Shown: piece by piece, positions 1-6,792 of the stretch
How positions within the stretch are numbered: position 1 is the stretch's first letter
Layout: the number at the start of each line of letters is the position of its first letter
Source of the DNA: 4484-232 sp964486555
Lineage (GTDB): Bacteria; Thermotogota; Thermotogae; Thermotogales; Thermotogaceae
Reading direction: 5' to 3'
DNA: 8,685 nt
Assembly: GCA_964486555.1 (NCBI GenBank)
Contig: CAZANP010000067.1
Location: forward strand, 1-8,685
Position numbers and translations under genes: made by a program
Notes under the pieces: generated by a model
Databases searched by the model: none
Told to the model about the DNA's origin: nothing
The model's input: the letters and a program-made list of their open reading frames with translations, nothing else

Positions 1-4
1 TTAA

Positions 5-1558
5 TCACTCTCTCACATACCTCTGAGAACTATCGTACTCTTCGATAACACCTCCCAGTTCTTTCTTTATGTACTCGATGACACTATCTGCTAGTAGAAA
101 TCCCGTATCGTACCCCAGAGAACTCCACTCTTTGAGCATCTCATAGCCGTCTCCCCCTCCAGCCATGTAGTTGTTCGTGACGACAACGTACGTTTTCTTG
201 GGATCGAGTGGCTCGCCGTTCACATAAGCTTCGACCACTTTTCCATCCTTGCTCTTCCAAGTGAGTCCCGATGTGTGAAGGTATGCCCCTTTTCCTTCCG
301 GTATCGTCGCTGCATATTCAAGGACCTTCATAACTTGCTCACCTGTCAGTTTCATGACAAACAGCGTGTTTCCGAATGGAAGAACTGTCAATATATCTCT
401 TATCTTTATGGGTCCCGGTAATATATCGGCCCTCATACCTCCCCCGTTGGTGAACGCGATATCAGCCCCTGTTTTCCATCTCATAGCATCCGTTATCAGA
501 TTTGATAGGTTCGTATCCTTTTTTCTGGCTTCTTTGGAGCTCAGCAGTACTTTCGTCTCTCCTATAACCGTATCCAGCCTTTCGGAACCCACTTTTTTGA
601 AATAATCAAGAGCAGCTTTCACGTATTTGTTCTCTTTATAGGGCTTTCCAACGTATTCGTAGATCGCTTTTCCTTCTTTATCCTTTCCTTTGTAAACTTT
701 GAGGTTGACAGGTATTGGTTTCCAGGACCAACTGACTATCTTTCCGTTTTCAATATCAAGATCCAATCTTCCTACGTATTTCCCTAATTCCCAGGCTTGA
801 ACCACTATTGTTCCGTTGACAACCTTTGCTTTTTCCATTTTGGTATGACTGTGTCCGTCTATTATCGCATCTATCCCTTCAACTCTCATCGCCAGCTGAC
901 CCGATGTTGTGTAGTTTCCAGGATGTTCCATACCCCATCCAAGGTGAACAAGGGCTATGACGACATCTGCCTTTTTCCTGAGCTCTGGTATGAGCTTTTT
1001 CGATACTTCCACAGCGTTGAGAAATTTCAGATCACCGAGATACAGAGGTTCAAGTATTTCTGTTTCCTCTGTCGTCAATCCATATATCGCTACTTTCACA
1101 TCCCCAAAATCTTTAATTATGTAGGGTTTAAAGAAGGGTTTTCCCTCACCATCCACTATGTTCGCTGATAAGAACGGAAAGTCTGCATACTTCATCTGTT
1201 TGAGGAGAACTTCCCTTGGATTGTCAAATTCATGATTTCCAACAGCCATGGCATCGAGTCCAATCATGTTTAAAGCCACAATATCTGGTATTGCATCCTG
1301 AAGATCCGATTCTGGAACACCGGTGTTCAGGTCTCCAGCATGAAGGAATATAACGTGTCCGCCCTGAGATTCAACTTCTTTTTTCACCTCTTCAACGATC
1401 GTTGCTATGACTGAAAATCCCCCGATATTTGGATTCCTCCATTCGTTGAATACCCAAGCGTGTCCATGCGTGTCGTTGATGTGAAGGATGGTTACTCTGA
1501 CGGAGAACACGAGAATTACGAACAAAACAAGAAGCAAAAACACCGAGAATTTTCTCAT
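5..1558 (-). CDS. Secreted 5'-nucleotidase / 2',3'-cyclic phosphodiesterase family protein (UshA-like)
   Basis: Predicted exported metallophosphoesterase that removes phosphate from nucleotides outside the cytoplasm, for salvage of nucleosides and phosphate. The 517-residue protein starts with a signal peptide (Arg2-Lys3, hydrophobic stretch about residues 4-18, likely cleavage near Ser19; no lipobox Cys). The two-metal calcineurin-like domain follows: HINDTHGH (Asp29, His31), GD (Asp76), GNHEFD (Asn108, His109), His205 in VHLGWG, and GHSH (His236, His238). The C-terminal 5'-nucleotidase substrate-binding domain (about 325-505) has SNLITDAMR, TNGGGMRAD and the GGGDGYEML segment near the end. 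The length is normal for the family and all metal ligands are present. The ATG start is preceded by GAAGGAGGG (1566-1574) at 7-nt spacing. It is separated from comFC by about 109 bp and probably has its own promoter. Substrate preference (AMP, UDP-sugar, cyclic nucleotides) cannot be read from the sequence. Confidence 0.93.
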   Translation of the reverse strand: MRKFSVFLLLVLFVILVFSVRVTILHINDTHGHAWVFNEWRNPNIGGFSVIATIVEEVKKEVESQGGHVIFLHAGDLNTGVPESDLQDAIPDIVALNMIGLDAMAVGNHEFDNPREVLLKQMKYADFPFLSANIVDGEGKPFFKPYIIKDFGDVKVAIYGLTTEETEILEPLYLGDLKFLNAVEVSKKLIPELRKKADVVIALVHLGWGMEHPGNYTTSGQLAMRVEGIDAIIDGHSHTKMEKAKVVNGTIVVQAWELGKYVGRLDLDIENGKIVSWSWKPIPVNLKVYKGKDKEGKAIYEYVGKPYKENKYVKAALDYFKKVGSERLDTVIGETKVLLSSKEARKKDTNLSNLITDAMRWKTGADIAFTNGGGMRADILPGPIKIRDILTVLPFGNTLFVMKLTGEQVMKVLEYAATIPEGKGAYLHTSGLTWKSKDGKVVEAYVNGEPLDPKKTYVVVTNNYMAGGGDGYEMLKEWSSLGYDTGFLLADSVIEYIKKELGGVIEEYDSSQRYVRE

Positions 1559-1595
1559 AGGAAGTCCCTCCTTCGGACGGTTTTAGTACAAAATG

Positions 1596-1624
1596 ATTGT
1601 ATCATATGAGTCTTAGACCATATA
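1596..1624 (-). promoter_or_regulatory. Candidate sigma-70-type promoter for the 5'-nucleotidase gene
   Basis: In the AT-rich gap upstream of the nucleotidase gene, the minus strand carries TACAAT at 1601-1596, one mismatch from the consensus -10 box. With a 17-bp spacer the -35 position (1624-1619) reads TATATG, a poor match to TTGACA, so the call rests mainly on the -10 box and location. The -10 box lies within a 13-bp dyad, ATGAT-TGT-ATCAT (plus strand 1593-1605), which could be an operator or chance in AT-rich DNA. Confidence 0.35.
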
Positions 1625-1652
1625 AGTGTATTTTCATTATTAAGTCATTATG

Positions 1653-1680
1653 AAAAAACAGAGCGAATCAGAGTTTTTTT
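1653..1680 (-). terminator. Possible weak terminator after comFC
   Basis: Spanning the comFC stop codon, the minus strand reads a run of A ending in C, a 13-nt spacer, then G followed by a run of T. The AAAAAAC/GTTTTTT arms can pair over 7 bp and the second arm is itself a T-run. The stem has only one G-C pair, so it would be a feeble hairpin. It is listed because it is the only terminator-like structure at the end of the long gene array; the real terminator may lie elsewhere or be absent. Confidence 0.2.
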
Positions 1681-2300
1681 GACATGCACAGGGTATACAC
1701 CAACACCTTTTCAGCACCATTGTTTTTCAACGTCAGAGCACCGTTCTTTATCGTGGTACCCGTTACCACAACATCGTCTATTAGAACAACACTCTTCCCT
1801 TTCAAATCTTCTTTGCAAATGTAGTCTCTTCCCAATCTTCTCTCAAGTCTCCCTTTTCCCTTCTGTTTTCCTCCCAAAGGTATCAACAAACCTTTCGTTC
1901 TGAGCTTTGAATACTTCTCCAGCTCTTTTGCAATGATTTTCATATGATCAAAACCCCTTTCATCCAAGGATTGGAAACTAGAGGGGATCCATGTTAGGAG
2001 GGAATCTTCAGGTGGTGGGAAATATTCGAAGAGCTTTTTGAAAACAAGAACAAGCGTTTTCTTCAAAAGCAGGAATCCATGGTTTTTGTAGAGTATTATC
2101 AATTTTTTTAGAGGATCTTCGTAAAAGGAAAAGAAAAAATGTGTGAATCCTCTGTGCCTTATTGGATTCAAATAGGGGCCTTTCCTTAGAAGATCCTGCT
2201 CACAGCGCTCACATATATTTTGAAGGAATCCCACCTTTTTTCCACAAAGAACACACTCTTCTGGGAAGAGAAAATCCATCAGATCTCTGAGCACATCCAT
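1668..2300 (-). CDS. comFC: ComFC-type phosphoribosyltransferase-like protein (competence family, zinc finger + PRTase domain)
   Basis: The N-terminal LRDLMDFLFPEECVLCG segment is typical of the ComF family and begins a four-cysteine zinc finger (Cys16, Cys19, Cys30, Cys33 counted from the ATG at 2300). The C-terminal half is a type I phosphoribosyltransferase fold with the PRPP-loop motif VVLIDDVVVTGTT at about residues 171-183. Family members are needed for DNA uptake in naturally transformable bacteria, but the reaction they catalyse is not established. Start choice: an upstream TTG (2321) has no ribosome site. The ATG at 2300 keeps the whole conserved N-terminus (210 aa). The ATG at 2279 forms TGATG with the stop of the PurH-like gene and would give 203 aa. 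Neither ATG has a strong Shine-Dalgarno sequence, so translation probably depends on ribosomes finishing the upstream gene. No ComFA helicase gene is adjacent. Confidence 0.85.
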   Translation of the reverse strand: MDVLRDLMDFLFPEECVLCGKKVGFLQNICERCEQDLLRKGPYLNPIRHRGFTHFFFSFYEDPLKKLIILYKNHGFLLLKKTLVLVFKKLFEYFPPPEDSLLTWIPSSFQSLDERGFDHMKIIAKELEKYSKLRTKGLLIPLGGKQKGKGRLERRLGRDYICKEDLKGKSVVLIDDVVVTGTTIKNGALTLKNNGAEKVLVYTLCMSKKL

Positions 2301-3514
2301 TTTCCATACTCGTTCATCCAATGTATTTTTCTAACACCCTTTCCCTTCAATAGGTTCAAAAAGGAATCATTTATTGGGAAGTTGAAGGCAACTACTTCCG
2401 ATGCTTTCAAATCTTTCATTCTGTTGAACATTTCATCCTCATCGCTGTCGAAATAACAAAAAGTTGTTTCGCCATTCTCAACAGCAACAGCACCTTTATA
2501 TATAGGATGAGATGCAATGGAACATGCTAAAAGGTCATCTCCCGAACCGGATGGTTTGGAAAGTTCCCTCTTTAAAGCTCCTCCCATAATCGTGAATCCT
2601 TTATCTATGAATTTGAACTCGTTCACTTTTATCCCTCTCACATTTTTTGGGATATCCCTTGCCACAACGAAATTTTTGACATTCTTTCTGAATTCACCTT
2701 TGTAACCCAACACTCCCTCAAAGTCAACATCTCTGTAAGTAAGTGAAGCAAAGACAGGCTTCAACCTTCTGACGAAAACAACTGACCCCTCTGGAAGGGT
2801 GGAAAGGTAGTGTATCGCTAACAGCACATCCATATAGTGCTCTAAGGGGACATCTTCTGAAAAATCGTTTAGAGAGAACACTTCTTCGTTGCTAACATTC
2901 CCAATGTTTCTCATGTAAAGTATCTCCCATTCTGGAGCAGCGTACAACTCGGACAGAACTTTAAAGATCTTTGCATAGTACCTTGAAACCCTCAAAAAAG
3001 CCTTAAGTGCGAGACTTCTTCTTACCTGGAGAGGAACATCACCAGATTTTTCGAGAAGCTCCAGAATTCTTTCATAATCGTTGGGATCGCATAGAGGGAT
3101 AACGTTTCTATGATTCTTGGCAGAGGCTATCAAAAGGGCTGCACCACCAACATCTATTCTATCTATAAGGGTTTCTTCTCTTCGTGTTACATCGGAGACC
3201 TCTTCGAATGGATTCAAAATGACGACTATCATATCGAAAGGTTCTATTCCGAGTCTTTTCAACTCCTCCAGATGTGAGGGATCTTCTGGCTTTCCAAGAA
3301 TCGCACCGAATATCAATGGATGGAGTGTCTTCACTCGTCCCCCCAAGATCTCGGGAAAACCTGTTAGTTCCTCAACCTCCACACATTCTACCCCGTTTTC
3401 TTTTAGGAATTTTGCTGTTCCCCTAGTGGCTACTATCTCAACTCCCAAATCGTGTAATCTTTCGGCGAAGGGTAAAAGATTCCTTTTATCGTAGACACTG
3501 AAAAGTGCCCTCAC
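2279..3514 (-). CDS. Divergent PurH-like protein: IMP cyclohydrolase domain plus degenerate AICAR transformylase domain
   Basis: PurH normally catalyses the last two steps of IMP synthesis. Here residues 1-135 match the cyclohydrolase (MGS-like) domain: FSVYDK (5-10), GTAKFL (32-37), TGFPEILGGRVKTLHP (51-66) and IDVGG...AKNH (120-135). Lys62, Asp121 and Lys133 match catalytic residues, but the Tyr of the usual LYPF is Asn101 (LNPF). The C-terminal part aligns only faintly with the transformylase domain. The RYGENPH region reads MRNIGNVSN (201-209), the KHxNPCG region reads RRLKPVF (249-255), and the GQxSR loop is replaced by an acidic stretch near 356-361. FFPFPDS becomes NFPINDS (378-384). 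At 411 residues it is shorter than ordinary PurH (about 450-520). Transformylase activity therefore looks lost and cyclohydrolase activity uncertain. The GTG start has AAGGTGA (3521-3527) at a good distance. The gene begins 6 nt after the CBS-ACT stop. The intact frame argues against a pseudogene. Confidence 0.82.
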   Translation of the reverse strand: MRALFSVYDKRNLLPFAERLHDLGVEIVATRGTAKFLKENGVECVEVEELTGFPEILGGRVKTLHPLIFGAILGKPEDPSHLEELKRLGIEPFDMIVVILNPFEEVSDVTRREETLIDRIDVGGAALLIASAKNHRNVIPLCDPNDYERILELLEKSGDVPLQVRRSLALKAFLRVSRYYAKIFKVLSELYAAPEWEILYMRNIGNVSNEEVFSLNDFSEDVPLEHYMDVLLAIHYLSTLPEGSVVFVRRLKPVFASLTYRDVDFEGVLGYKGEFRKNVKNFVVARDIPKNVRGIKVNEFKFIDKGFTIMGGALKRELSKPSGSGDDLLACSIASHPIYKGAVAVENGETTFCYFDSDEDEMFNRMKDLKASEVVAFNFPINDSFLNLLKGKGVRKIHWMNEYGKWMCSEI

Positions 3515-3520
3515 ATCGCA

Positions 3521-3527
3521 TCACCTT
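3521..3527 (-). promoter_or_regulatory. Ribosome binding site of the PurH-like gene, embedded in the preceding stop codon
   Basis: The minus strand reads AAGGTGA ending in the TGA stop of the CBS-ACT gene, 6 nt before the GTG at 3514. This fixes the GTG as the start: an ATG two bases upstream runs straight into a stop codon. It also suggests translational coupling between the two genes. Confidence 0.7.
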
Positions 3528-4159
3528 GTTGTATGAACTAGTTTCACACCTTCAAGATCCTTCATTGATTCCAGAAATTTATTGTGATCAATGCCTTCAA
3601 CTTTCATCACCAGTGTGTAAACTTCCTCGGTTTCGCCATAAGAAGCCAACGAAACGATATTGCCGCCAGCTTCGAAAACTTTCTGAGAGAGCTTTGCAAA
3701 GGTCCCTGGAACGTTAGGAACCTTGAACGTGTATCTTACACCTTTCTTTCGTGCTCCAAACATCTCGAGAAAGACTTTGAAAATATCGGTTTCGGTTATT
3801 ATCCCGACCAGTTCGTTTCCTTTCACAACAGGTAGAGCCCCTATTTTGTTATCCGCCATTATCTTAGCAGCTTCTTCCACAGGGGTATCTTCCTGAATGG
3901 TTACAACATCTCTTGTCATAATCTCTCTTATTTTGAGCTTGTTCAGGAGGTAATGAAGTTCCCATACATCCAAAGTGGTGGCTTTTGATGGTGAGGCATA
4001 TAAAATATCTTTCTCCGTCACTATACCAACGAGTTTTCCATCTTCAAGGACGGGGAGCCTCCTTATTCTGTTTTCCCGCATTATCTTCAAAGCATCGGTG
4101 AAAGATGTCTCTGGATCAACGGTTATGAGGTTTCTGGTCATGACATCCCTGACGAGCAT
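3521..4159 (-). CDS. CBS-CBS-ACT domain protein (AcuB-like), putative sensor
   Basis: A soluble 212-residue protein with two CBS motifs forming one Bateman module (about residues 1-60, MLVRDVMTRNLITVDPETSF...RIRRLPVLEDGKLVGIVTEKDIL; and 77-133, IREIMTRDVVTI...IGALPVVKGNELVGIITETDIF). An ACT domain follows at about 139-210, with the characteristic VPNVPGTFAKLSQ loop. CBS pairs commonly bind AMP/ATP or related adenosine ligands, and ACT domains commonly bind amino acids. A combined energy-state and amino-acid sensor is therefore the natural inference, although no enzymatic or DNA-binding domain is present and its target is unknown. The ATG start has GGAGGGG 7 nt upstream, and the gene starts 12 nt after the livF stop, so it is cotranscribed with the liv genes. 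The sensed amino acid may be one imported by that transporter. Confidence 0.88.
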   Translation of the reverse strand: MLVRDVMTRNLITVDPETSFTDALKIMRENRIRRLPVLEDGKLVGIVTEKDILYASPSKATTLDVWELHYLLNKLKIREIMTRDVVTIQEDTPVEEAAKIMADNKIGALPVVKGNELVGIITETDIFKVFLEMFGARKKGVRYTFKVPNVPGTFAKLSQKVFEAGGNIVSLASYGETEEVYTLVMKVEGIDHNKFLESMKDLEGVKLVHTTR

Positions 4160-4171
4160 TCTTACCCCTCC

Positions 4172-4897
4172 TCATGCGATTCCGAGGTACGCTTTTTTAA
4201 CATCCTCGTTGTTCAGAAGTTCTTGACATTCTCCTTCAAGAACAATTTTCCCGGTCTCAAGGACATAACCGTAGTCTGATATTTTCAAGGCTCCCATTGC
4301 ATTTTGCTCGACGAGCAAAATTGTTGTTCCCTCTTCATTGATCTTCTTTATGACGTCAAAAACTTCAGAAACAAGGATAGGTGCAAGACCCAAAGAAGGT
4401 TCATCCATCATGAGAAGCCTGGGTTTGCTCATGAGGGCCCTGCTTATGGCGAGCATTTGTTGCTCTCCTCCTGAAAGTGTTCCTCCAAGCTGAGAGAGTC
4501 TTTCTTTCAGCCTCGGAAAGAGTTCGAATATCCACTCCAGATCCTCTTTTATACCCTCCTTATCCTTTCTGGTATAGGCTCCCATCAAGAGGTTTTCATA
4601 GACCGTGAGATTTGGAAATATTCTTCTACCTTCGGGAACCATAGCTATCCCCATTTGATTTATCGTGTGAGGGTGATGATTGGTGATGTCACGCCCTTCG
4701 AAGATGATCTTACCACTTTTTGCTTTAACGAGTCCTGATATGGTAGAAAGTGTTGTCGTTTTTCCCGCTCCATTCGCTCCAATGAGCGTTATGATCTTAC
4801 CCCTGGGAACCTCTATATTGATACCCTTCACGGCGTGTATAGCTCCATAGTAAACATGAAGATCTTCGACTTTGAGGACGAGATCATTTTCAGACAT
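4172..4897 (-). CDS. livF: Branched-chain amino acid ABC transporter, ATP-binding protein LivF
   Basis: Cytoplasmic ATPase subunit that pairs with LivG to drive amino acid import through LivH-LivM. From the ATG at 4897 it is 241 residues, normal for LivF. It shows Walker A GANGAGKTT (40-48), the Q-loop region with PEGRRIFPNLTVYENL (88-103), signature LSGGEQQ (141-147), Walker B LLMMDEP (161-167) and VEQN (196-199). Gln in place of the switch His is the usual LivF state, as is the short insert-free helical domain. An in-frame TTG 18 nt upstream (4915) would lengthen the protein, but the GGGAGGG ribosome site overlaps that codon and sits 9 nt before the ATG, so the ATG is preferred. The start overlaps the end of livG by 8 nt. 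Confidence 0.95.
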   Translation of the reverse strand: MSENDLVLKVEDLHVYYGAIHAVKGINIEVPRGKIITLIGANGAGKTTTLSTISGLVKAKSGKIIFEGRDITNHHPHTINQMGIAMVPEGRRIFPNLTVYENLLMGAYTRKDKEGIKEDLEWIFELFPRLKERLSQLGGTLSGGEQQMLAISRALMSKPRLLMMDEPSLGLAPILVSEVFDVIKKINEEGTTILLVEQNAMGALKISDYGYVLETGKIVLEGECQELLNNEDVKKAYLGIA

Positions 4898-5723
4898 ATT
4901 CCCATTCCCTCCCAAGGTAAGCTTCTATGACCTTTGGATTGCTCTGGATCTCTTCTGGCGTTCCCTCCGCTATTATCTTCCCATAGTCCATAACGATGAT
5001 TCTCTCACATATCCCCATGACGACCTTCATATCATGTTCTATAAGGAACACGGTTATCTTGAATTCATCTCTGATCCTCTTTATGAACTCCATCAAGTCT
5101 TCTGTCTCTTTCGGATTCATACCAGCTGCCGGTTCATCAAGAAGCAGAAGTTTTGGATGAGTTGCCAATGCTCTTGCTATCTCAAGTTTTCTCTGCTCTC
5201 CATATGGAAGGGCAGAAGCTTTCTCATTCATGACATCTATGAGGCCCACTTTTTCGAGAAGTTCCATCGCTTCTTCTTTCATCTGCTTCTCCTTGTCCAC
5301 ATATCCCAATTTCAAAACGGCCCTCCAAAACCAGAAATTTCCATCCCTTTTGGGATCTTTTCCATGTTTTTTCAAGATCCTATCGGCATCTGGATTGCTG
5401 AGAACGTGATGCTGGGAGATTAGAACATTTTCAAGAACTGTCATATCTTGAAAGAGTCTTATGTTCTGGAACGTTCTTGCTATTCCAAGATGTGTTATCT
5501 GGTGTGGTTTCAAAGGAGTTATATCTATCCCATCGAATATTATTCTCCCCGATGTTGGATAGTATATGCCTGTTATAACGTTGAAAACAGTTGTTTTCCC
5601 AGCTCCATTGGGTCCTATAAGCCCAACCAATTCCCCTTCATAAATCGTGTTAACAAAATCATCGACCGCAACCAATCCACCAAACCGCATGGTCACATGA
5701 TCTAGGATTAACAACTCCTTCAC
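4890..5723 (-). CDS. livG: Branched-chain amino acid ABC transporter, ATP-binding protein LivG
   Basis: Second ATPase of the importer, 277 residues. Motifs in order are Walker A GPNGAGKTT (37-45), Q-loop region with ARTFQNIRLFQDMTVLENV, the LivG-type signature ALPYGEQRKLEIARAL, Walker B LLLLDEPAAGM and the switch histidine in LIEHDM. It ends with the short C-terminal tail (EEIQSNPKVIEAYLGR) typical of LivG. Compared with LivF it has an extra segment at about residues 105-145 (HHVLSNPDADRILKKHG...), characteristic of this subunit. The start is GTG at 5723, whose last bases form the TGA stop of livM (GTGA, 4-nt overlap). A purine-rich GAGGTGG lies upstream inside livM. The LivG/LivF pair supplies two different nucleotide-binding subunits. 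Only LivG keeps the canonical switch His, so the two sites may not be equivalent; this is common in the family. Confidence 0.95.
   Translation of the reverse strand: MKELLILDHVTMRFGGLVAVDDFVNTIYEGELVGLIGPNGAGKTTVFNVITGIYYPTSGRIIFDGIDITPLKPHQITHLGIARTFQNIRLFQDMTVLENVLISQHHVLSNPDADRILKKHGKDPKRDGNFWFWRAVLKLGYVDKEKQMKEEAMELLEKVGLIDVMNEKASALPYGEQRKLEIARALATHPKLLLLDEPAAGMNPKETEDLMEFIKRIRDEFKITVFLIEHDMKVVMGICERIIVMDYGKIIAEGTPEEIQSNPKVIEAYLGREWEYV
4907..4913 (-). promoter_or_regulatory. Ribosome binding site deciding the livF start
   Basis: The minus strand reads GGGAGGG, a near-perfect anti-16S match, 9 nt before the ATG at 4897 and inside the end of livG. It argues against the in-frame TTG at 4915, which overlaps this site and has no site of its own. 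Confidence 0.75.
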
Positions 5724-6787
5724 GATTTCTCACCACCTCTTCTGGCAAAGATCCATCTGTATAAGTTATTCCAAGTCAATTCGGTTCTTCCCATCAAACC
5801 TCTCTGCCAGAATATCATGACAAGGATGAATATGACTGATATGATCAGAATCCTCATTCCTTTTATACCTGGAACTTCAATACCAAAGAAGGTGAACGGT
5901 TCTTCAAACCTTCTGAACCATTCAAACAGAATCGCAAATATCATCGCACCGAGTATGGAGCCAGTTATGCTTCCAAGTCCCCCCAGAACTATCATTATCA
6001 GAACGTAGAACGTTAGCATCGGTCCCAGAGTTGTTATTCTTGGGTCTATCGTTGTGAGCCAATGAGCGTACAGCGATCCTGAAATCCCCGCAAAAAAGCC
6101 TCCTATGACGAATGAAAGAAGCTGATGCTTGAAAACGTTTATTCCCATCTCCTCAGCGGCAATTCTGTCCTCCCTTATGGCTTTCAAGGCCCTTCCATAA
6201 GAGCTATTCACAAGGCTTCCTATGAAAAGGACCGTTACAAAGAGCCATCCCCATGCCCACCACGTGTTCGTGTATTCTGGTATTCCTTTCAGACCCAATG
6301 CTCCGTTTGTAACGCTCCTCAAGTTAAGTGCCAGAATCCTTATAACTTCGGCAAAGCCAAGAGAAGCTATGGCAAGATAATCTCCTGCGAGCCTTAAAAC
6401 GGGCCAACCAACCAAGAAAGCAGCAAATGCTGCTAGAACTCCTCCTGCAAGGGTTGCAAAAAAGAAATTCGTGTGGAGATTCTTTAAAAATGGGATGATC
6501 GGTTCTATTATGAAAGATATCTCCTTCTGTTCAGGAGTCAATGTCAGAAGAGCTGCCGTATACGCACCAACGAGTATGAAACCCGCGTGTCCTAGAGAGA
6601 AAATACCTGTGATGCCGTTTATGAGGTTCAAACTCACGGCCATGATACCGTATATGGCCATGAGATTCAGAATTTTTAGTTGATAAGCGTTCATATATAC
6701 ATTTGCAAGGTGAAGCAGGAAAATCACAAAAATCACGAAGATAACTGTTAAGAAAAAATTGGCTTTGGCTGACAACTTCTTCTTCAT
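5720..6787 (-). CDS. livM: Branched-chain amino acid ABC transporter, permease LivM
   Basis: Integral membrane permease of 355 residues from the ATG at 6787, with about eight to ten hydrophobic segments. Family features include GIFSLGHAGFILVGAYTAALL near residue 60, the cytoplasmic loop GRALKAIREDRIAAEEMGIN that contacts the ATPases, GGLGSITGSILGA, and the C-terminal FWQRGLMGR. It should form a heterodimer with LivH. Three in-frame starts lie close together: GTG 6796, ATG 6793 (forming TGATG with the livH stop) and ATG 6787. The ribosome site AAGGTG (6796-6801) is 8 nt from the last but only 2 nt from the middle one, so 6787 is preferred. Stop-start reinitiation at 6793 remains possible. The C-terminus overlaps livG by 4 nt. 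Confidence 0.94.
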   Translation of the reverse strand: MKKKLSAKANFFLTVIFVIFVIFLLHLANVYMNAYQLKILNLMAIYGIMAVSLNLINGITGIFSLGHAGFILVGAYTAALLTLTPEQKEISFIIEPIIPFLKNLHTNFFFATLAGGVLAAFAAFLVGWPVLRLAGDYLAIASLGFAEVIRILALNLRSVTNGALGLKGIPEYTNTWWAWGWLFVTVLFIGSLVNSSYGRALKAIREDRIAAEEMGINVFKHQLLSFVIGGFFAGISGSLYAHWLTTIDPRITTLGPMLTFYVLIMIVLGGLGSITGSILGAMIFAILFEWFRRFEEPFTFFGIEVPGIKGMRILIISVIFILVMIFWQRGLMGRTELTWNNLYRWIFARRGGEKS

Positions 6788-6792
6788 CCCCA

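Noticed and set aside
797..1168. Plus-strand open frame of 123 codons opposite the 5'-nucleotidase gene
   Set aside because: Low-complexity shadow composition, no family resemblance and no supporting ribosome site; the minus-strand gene is complete with all its motifs.
2301..2321. TTG-initiated N-terminal extension of ComFC
   Set aside because: No ribosome site precedes the TTG, the seven added residues are not part of the family N-terminus, and two better ATG starts follow.
3117..3494. Plus-strand open frame of 125 codons opposite the PurH-like gene
   Set aside because: Ser/Thr/Pro-rich shadow of the cyclohydrolase coding sequence, which is clearly the real gene.
2279..3514. PurH-like gene as a frameshifted pseudogene
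   Set aside because: One continuous frame of 411 codons with a good ribosome site; faint homology to the transformylase domain runs along the same frame to the end, so the divergence is by substitution and deletion, not by a frameshift.
4172..4897. Gln instead of the switch His in LivF as a catalytic defect
   Set aside because: VEQN at this position is the normal state of LivF proteins and is not a peculiarity of this one.
4872..5423. Plus-strand open frame of 183 codons opposite livG and the livF start
   Set aside because: Its translation has no recognisable domain, is rich in Phe, His and Cys as expected of an antisense shadow, and it lies opposite well-conserved ATPase genes.
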